Assembly (NCBI GenBank): GCA_947172415.1
Contig: OX359193.1
Span: 6,070,501 to 6,134,500 of the forward strand
Source of the DNA: Chondrosia reniformis
Taxonomy: Eukaryota; Porifera; Demospongiae; Chondrillida; Chondrillidae
Direction: 5' to 3'
DNA: 64,000 nt
How positions within the stretch are numbered: the stretch's first letter is position 1; the number at the start of each line of letters is the position of its first letter. Of this stretch, positions 58,880 to 64,000 are shown one piece after another. Below the pieces are notes generated by a model. The model had not been told where the DNA came from, did not search any database, and saw only the letters and a list, made by a program, of their open reading frames with translations. Position numbers and translations under genes: made by a program.

Positions 58880-61343
58880 CTACAAAAATGTGATGATGAC
58901 TTTGCCAATGTTTAAATTATTTCTCATTCGTTTGTGAGCAGCACCTGAATGCACAGCACCAATAGTGCTATCAACACAGACCTTCAGCTCCTTGGACAGG
59001 AACAAGGGCAGGACAGAAGATGTCAGCTGCAGTGAATGATAGAATTTGAGGACATACTAATACATTTAGTAGACATATACTGCAACTATGACAGTTTGTA
59101 CCTCTTGAGCTAATTTATATTTATATTCCATGGATCTACTCCTCAAGGTGGATGGAATGATTTGTATCCGCTTTATTAGAAGCAATCTTAGATCCAGTTG
59201 TGACTTAACTATAGTGCCTCCTAACTGAAGAGAGAGAGAGCAACTCATGTTGATGGGTGAGAGGTAAGCTGATGTAAACACCAACCAGTCCTAGGAGAAC
59301 TAGTCGTCCATCTGTTGCAACACATTTCATATGCTTCTCCCAATTGGATGCTCCAATGAAATCCAAAATAACATTAACTCCTACAAACAGGAATCCGTGA
59401 GGTATTGTGTGACCCAAGATATCTTATGAATGGATCTCGTACCTTTTTCTTCTGTTTCAGACATTACTTTAGTCACAAAGTCTTCCGTTTTGTAATTGAT
59501 ACAAACATCAGCTCCCAGCTTTGCACACATGTCCAGCTTTGCTTTGGAGCCTAAGACAAACGGTACAGCTGCCAGTCCACCTCTCTACAGTACAGCTGCC
59601 AGTCCACCTCTCTACAGTACAGCTGCCAGTCCACCTCTCTACAGTACCTCTACCAGTCCACCTCTCTACAGTACCTCTACCAGTCCACCTCTCTACAGTA
59701 CATCTACCAGTCCACCTCTCTACAGTACCTCTACCAGTCCACCTCTCTACAGTACATCTACCAGTCCACCTCTCTACAGTACATCTACCAGTCCACCTCT
59801 CTACAGTACAGCTACCAGTCCACCTCTCTACAGTACCTCTACCAGTCCACCTCTCTACAGTACATCTACCAGTCCACCTCTCTACAGTACATCTACCAGT
59901 CCACCTCTCTACAGTACAGCTACCAGTCCACCTCTCTACAGTACAGCTACCAGTCCACCTCTCTACAGTACATCTACCAGTCCACCTCTCTACAGTACCT
60001 CTACCAGTCCACCTCTCTACAGTACCTCTACCAGTCCACCTCTCTACAGTACCTCTACCAGTCCACCTCTCTACAGTACATCTACCAGTCCACCTCTCTA
60101 CAGTACATCTACCAGTCCACCTCTCTACAGTACAGCTGCCAGTCCACCTCTCTACAGTACAGCTGCCAGTCCACCTCTCTACAGTACCTCTACCAGTCCA
60201 CCTCTCTACAGTACATCTACCAGTCCACCTCTCTACAGTACCTCTACCAGTCCACCTCTCTACAGTACAGCTACCAGTCCACCTCTCTACAGTACAGCTA
60301 CCAGTCCACCTCTCTACAGTACCTCTACCAGTCCACCTCTCTACAGTACAGCTACCAGTCCACCTCTCTACAGTACATCTACCAGTCCACCTCTCTACAG
60401 TACCTCTACCAGTCCACCTCTCTACAGTACCTGCTGTAGCACACACCCTGACATTCTTCCTTAGTGACTTGGCCAATTGAATAGCAGCCTGTCCTACTGC
60501 ACCGCCAGCCTACAGTTATATGGAAATTATACATATTGCTTAACATGAGAATATTATAAAAAGTATCTATGTGCAATATGCAAGTCACTTACTGCATGAA
60601 CCAAGACAGTTTCATTATCTTCAAGATGGCCACTCCAGAAAAGTCCAGAGTAGGCTGTCATATAGGCCTCAGCTGTATAAATAAAAAGCCATGTGACTGT
60701 CACATGATCTTTGTTTGCACCAAACTAACCGATGCCAGCAGCTTCTTCAAATGAAACTCCATCTGGCATCTTCATGACAGTTTGATAAGGAGCACGACAG
60801 TACTCTACAAGAAGCAACATGACGATAAGACTGAGGTCCAGAAGAGCATGGAGTACTTCTATCTTACCAGCATAGCCTCCCCCACCCAGAAGGGAGAACA
60901 CTTTATCTCCCTTCTTCAATCCACTCTTAGCAGCTGCTTCATCTGTTACCATGGTAATGGTACCAGACACTATAGTTTTGTAAGACTGTATATACTTTAC
61001 ACATACCAGAGTTACTCTGTAAGCTAATACAGTTAGTGCTTATCTATGATACCTCTCACTCAAACTCACCTTCAACTCCAAGAATATCAGACTCTCCTGG
61101 AGGCGGGGGATACCTTCCTTCGGCTTGCAACAAATCAAGTCTATTGACACCAGCTGCATGGACCTACAGTACATTAACCACCTAACAACCTACCAACTAG
61201 CAAAGAGTGCATACACAAACAATCAGCTAATCTCGACATACCTTGATCATCACATCTCCAGCTCTGAGAACTGGAAGAGGAGTGTCTAATTTTATAGAAT
61301 GATTGCTCTCGGCAACCAGTATCGATTTCATTACAGTAGCCAT
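58880..61343 (-). CDS. TP53I3: Quinone oxidoreductase, TP53I3/PIG3 type (zinc-independent MDR)
   Basis: Ten exons: 61242-61343, 61070-61163, 60868-60969, 60730-60804, 60593-60672, 60431-60509, 59443-59550, 59286-59380, 59102-59224, 58880-59026; 334 residues (human 332). The medium-chain reductase fold is visible: [67 protein letters not shown] (nucleotide-binding AxxGxxG), [28 protein letters not shown] and the C-terminal [10 protein letters not shown]. Catalytic-zinc ligands are absent as in this group. It is an NADPH-dependent quinone reductase that can raise reactive oxygen; human PIG3 is p53-induced, in part through a promoter microsatellite. Intron 6 is a minisatellite of ~900 bp continuous with exon 6 in frame. 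Confidence 0.93.
59564..60432. repeat. Minisatellite, 27-bp unit, ~32 copies, continuous with TP53I3 exon 6 donor
   Basis: Top-strand unit AGTCCACCTCTCTACAGTAC plus variable AGCTGCC/CTCTACC/ATCTACC. On the gene strand each unit reads GTACTGTAGAGAGGTGGACT plus GGTAGAG, so the exon 6 5' splice site AG|GTACTG recurs every 27 bp. The array extends to the border of exon 7's pyrimidine tract. Confidence 0.96.
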
Positions 61344-61435
61344 TTTGTATGCTTCAATCACGTGATTTTAAATGGCTTCTTGATTGATTGTTAGTTTTAA
61401 ACGTCAAATTGTGGTAAATAGACTTCTAAAGGGGC
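61344..61435. promoter_or_regulatory. Tight bidirectional promoter of TP53I3-like and SRRM2-like genes
   Basis: 92 bp between divergent start codons, AT-rich, with AATCACGTGATTTT (palindromic CACGTG E-box with flanks ATCACGTGAT) at ~61357. The E-box palindrome is the only recognisable element. Confidence 0.5.
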
Positions 61436-63202
61436 ATGTATAACGGTATTGGTCTACAGACTCCAAGAGGTTCTGGGTCGAATGGATACGTCCAACGGAA
61501 CTTCGCTGCAGTTCGTCCAAGGAAAGATAATGTACAATACAAGAAAGATGAAGATGTACTCAGTGAAGAACCATTCTTTAAGCCTCCCAATCCTGAACTT
61601 GTAAAACATGAAATGAAAAGAAGAATCGAAGTGAAATGTTTTGAATTACGAGACGAATTAGAGGAAAAGGGGTAAGATAGCCTGGAAAACGATGTCTTTC
61701 CTTTTTGTAAAAAATGATGTAATTTATTATGCTTTCAACTGTAATACTCTGAGATGTTAGTAATAGAAGGATAATGTTCAATTAATGAGATACACTAATT
61801 AGAGACTCCTTAATTGAATGAGCAATATTCAATAGTAGATGTATATGAATATAGGTGTAATGTTTGTCCTATGCATTAATAACAGAGTGACTTGTATGGC
61901 TTGTGCAAAAGATTAACTGACCCAAATGGACTCAGTATTGTTTCCTTTGCTGTGCTCCAATGAACTGTGATGTTTCAGTGAACTGTGTGACCGGGATAGA
62001 CCCACGGTAGCGCAACCAACAACTGGACTTTCCTCCCCTTTAACTGTGATTATCCCTCAGCCCTTCTGAGACAACTTCAGTTATAAAGTTGAAGCAATTT
62101 CTGTATATTCACTTGATTCATGGCTGCTACAGTAGAGAGCTATTATGTACGTATATTCAGTTTCTCTGTGTGGTTAACTTTAAGTATCATAATAAGTGGT
62201 CTCATTGAATGTGAATGCATAGTCAGGTGACCGTTTATAGTTTTGTGAGATGAAACGGCACCTGTTTCTTTCACATGTGCTGTTTCTTTCACATGTGCTG
62301 TTTCTTTCACATGCGCTGTTTCTTTCACAGTCATCCTGAGGGCGATATCGAAAGAAAGGTGTCAAATCTACGCGAAGAGTTGTTGCAGCAAATCAAAGAA
62401 GAGGTGTTTCAAAAGGACACATTGTAAGACATTGCCACATTAGACTGTTGTGTAGGTTTATAAAACTACATATTATGTATAATATATAATTACATTGGTC
62501 AGCCATTCCTACAAGTCATTGTCCCTAACTCCCACCACTACTGAGTGGTACAGTCTACAGCTTTGTAATTTGTACCAAAAACCACACAATTAACGAGTCC
62601 GCTGTTAAAAACATATTTCTCTAAGCAGGTACTTGGTAGTTGATGGAATGTTGTAAATTGTGACTTATTTAATTTGCATTAGCATGAGTCAGGAACAGAA
62701 AAGACTCCAAAAAATGGAAGAGAAGCAGAAGAAATTCAGAGATGCTCTTGGATTAGACAAGAAAAAGAGTACTAAAGAAGCAGACAAGAAACCTAAAAAA
62801 TATGATCTTGTCAAATCCTCATCAAGTGAAAGTGAAGATAGTGACAAAGAGTCGGTGTCCTCAAATTCCCCTTCTACAAGTGACTCCTCCAGTTCTGATG
62901 AGGAGACTAGGAAGAGCCATTTAAAGAAAGTCAAAGGGAGACCCAGGTCTGATTCAGGGGATGAGCATGTTGTCAAGAGAAGAAAGGAAGGCCATGATAT
63001 TAGAAGGGAACCAGAAGACAGTCACTCCAGGAGAGGTGAAAGTAATAAAGGTCAAGGGAATAGAAGGAAAGAACTTGTCCAGAGACGTTCCCCTGAATAC
63101 AGACACAGAAGACATTCACCTGAGGGTAATGACAAGAGACAGCAGTCATCATCAGGTGCTCGCAAAGCAGAACCAGAAAAGTATCAAAGATCAAGACGCT
63201 GA
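61436..63202 (+). CDS. SRRM2: SRRM2/CWC21-like spliceosomal protein
   Basis: Three exons (61436-61671, 62331-62423, 62683-63202) give 282 residues. The first 17 residues (MYNGIGLQTPRGSGSNG) are almost the invariant N-terminus of SRRM2/Cwc21, followed by YVQRN; exons 1-2 hold the cwf21 domain (PNPELVKHEMKRRIEVK...ELEEKG, then helical EGDIERKVSNLREELL). Exon 3 is a charged helix and an R/S-rich, E-rich tail ending in RRSPEYRHRRHSPE-type repeats. Cwc21/SRRM2 contacts PRP8/SNU114 in the activated spliceosome. The protein is far shorter than vertebrate SRRM2 (>2700 residues) and closer to the yeast/plant form. Confidence 0.9.
62267..62330. repeat. 18-bp tandem repeat forming the SRRM2 exon 2 acceptor
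   Basis: CTGTTTCTTTCACATGTG occurs about 3.5 times. The last copy reads TTTCTTTCACAG and is the 3' splice site used for exon 2 (exon begins 62331). Confidence 0.93.
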
Positions 63203-63432
63203 AAATTCAAAATCAAAGTCAGAATTCGAAACGATTTTTGCATGCATTAACAAGATATTCACCTGCATCACATATCAAGCAATGACCAGATTGACCGCGA
63301 TCGTTTACGTTCACAAATTTCAGAAATTACTCTATCACAAAAATAAACTGTACACTACAATTATGCTGAAGTATGGTTCACGAATTCTAGTCAAACACTA
63401 AACACTGTTTGAACTGCCGAATCTTGCACATG

Positions 63433-63839
63433 CTAAGTTCTCGCTTCTTTCGTCTTGTCCACGGCGCCTAGACCTTCGGTCTTTGGTTTAGGGGCATTTG
63501 TAGCAGCCTCAATGTTGAGAGCTCCCTGCCCATACGTATGTGCCGAGTCGCTCTTTTGGTATTGTAAATTTTGATCGCCAACTTTAGGTGCTTGAGTGAC
63601 TGCTTCTATGTTTACTGCACCGGCCCCGTAGCTGTGCTGTGAATCGCTCTTGGCGTATCCGCTAACAGTGGTCATTTCCTTCTTCTCTATACATCAATAA
63701 TGGACAAGAGCATCGGTTAGCTAAGCTGAATCAAGCATCGCCTAATATTGTACAACTTACTTCCGTGATCGACATTGGTAGATCCAGAACTGTAGTCAGC
63801 ACCTTTTCCAGAAGCTCCACTTATCTTTCCAATTGGCAT
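63433..63839 (-). CDS. Small two-repeat protein, unrecognised
   Basis: Two exons (63761-63839, 63433-63686) join in phase 1 to 110 residues. After a Gly/Ser-rich start (MPIGKISGASGKGADYSSGS) come two similar ~27-residue repeats: AKSDSQHSYGAGAVNIEAVT + QAPK and QKSDSAHTYGQGALNIEAAT + NAPK. The tail is Lys-rich. No signal peptide or membrane segment is seen. No family is recognised; the repeat pattern and clean splice sites (GTAAGT donor, TATAG acceptor) argue for a real cytosolic protein. It is convergent with the SRRM2-like gene. Confidence 0.65.
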
Positions 63840-64000
63840 TTTGCTGTATTAATCGTAAATCGCTTCTACTCTGAGAATAAAGCAGATTACACCCCTCAAA
63901 AGCAACGTGCCTGACGTCAGATGGAGTAATCCGATTGGCTGTCACCTAGAAACGCCGGTCGCTCCTAATTAGGAAACTTACCAAATTAGTAACACGGCTT
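63840..64000. promoter_or_regulatory. Upstream flank of the small repeat-protein gene
   Basis: 161 bp with higher GC than neighbours (GCCTGACGTCAGATGG contains a TGACGTCA CRE-type palindrome at ~63912; CCAATCGG reverse CCAAT-like nearby). Plausible promoter; the gene to the right, if any, is outside the window. Confidence 0.45.

Noticed and set aside
59496..60480. Long + strand open frames of [13 protein letters not shown] repeats
   Set aside because: Antisense reading of the 27-bp intronic array; no start context or similarity. The minus-strand frame is kept only as a finding.
62143..62365. Minus-strand CERNSTCERNS-type repeats as a peptide gene
   Set aside because: Reading of the 18-bp acceptor-module repeat; no supporting features.

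Overview
This is a eukaryotic, metazoan genome window. Protein genes are split into many exons (up to 19) by mostly short GT-AG introns. The gene set is animal: tyrosylprotein sulfotransferase, nucleoredoxin, UFD1, SSRP1, ULK1/2, VMP1, SMPD4, a PARP14-type ADP-ribosyltransferase, SRRM2/CWC21. The AT-rich background, high gene density and intergenic gaps that are often under 200 bp fit a compact early-branching animal genome; a sponge (demosponge) is the best guess. That is inference from style, not a search result.

Layout, left to right. (1) 1-166: 5' end of a coiled-coil gene running off the window (-). (2) 866-2181: short-chain dehydrogenase with an in-frame stop (-). (3) 2295-5885: ROGDI (+). 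(4) 6075-9256: nucleoredoxin (-). (5) 9414-10196: small coiled-coil protein (+). (6) 11070-12312: secreted GH25 lysozyme (-). (7) 12474-14202: TPST (+). (8) 14640-19119: VMP1 with an added SAP-like N-terminus (-). (9) 19447-25541: ULK1/2 (Atg1) kinase (-). (10) 25992-28153: myo-inositol oxygenase (+). (11) 28628-33027: SMPD4, with two tRNA genes in one intron (-). (12) 34742-37385: macro-domain protein (-). (13) 37716-40231: long inverted-repeat element carrying a nested 151-bp palindromic MITE. (14) 40540-51867: giant PARP14-like protein (+). (15) 52124-56848: SSRP1 (-). (16) 56902-58743: UFD1 (+). (17) 58880-61343: TP53I3-type quinone oxidoreductase (-). (18) 61436-63202: SRRM2/CWC21-like (+). 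(19) 63433-63839: small repeat protein (-).

Genes alternate strand almost perfectly, giving head-to-head pairs with tight shared promoters (SSRP1/UFD1 start codons 53 bp apart; TP53I3/SRRM2 92 bp; SDR/ROGDI about 113 bp) and tail-to-tail pairs. Two autophagy genes, VMP1 and ULK1/2, lie in tandem; two macro-domain genes lie head to head around the inverted-repeat element.

The most unusual theme is tandem repeats tied to splice junctions. In VMP1 intron 9 and TP53I3 intron 6 the repeat unit contains the host exon's own 5' splice site, making ladders of decoy donors. In TP53I3 each decoy donor is in phase and the array is open, so it could add 9-residue modules in frame. In ULK intron 13, SRRM2 intron 1 and VMP1 intron 3 the arrays supply the pyrimidine tract of the 3' splice site. 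Other highlights: two tRNAs on a valine body, one with an alanine anticodon; two genes whose start codon is immediately followed by an intron; a 10-residue repeat domain of over 50 copies fused to a PARP14-like enzyme; and a perfect-palindrome MITE with a 9-bp target duplication and a paralogous empty site. Exon boundaries were deduced by hand from GT-AG sites, phase and remembered family similarity, and were not checked against transcripts.
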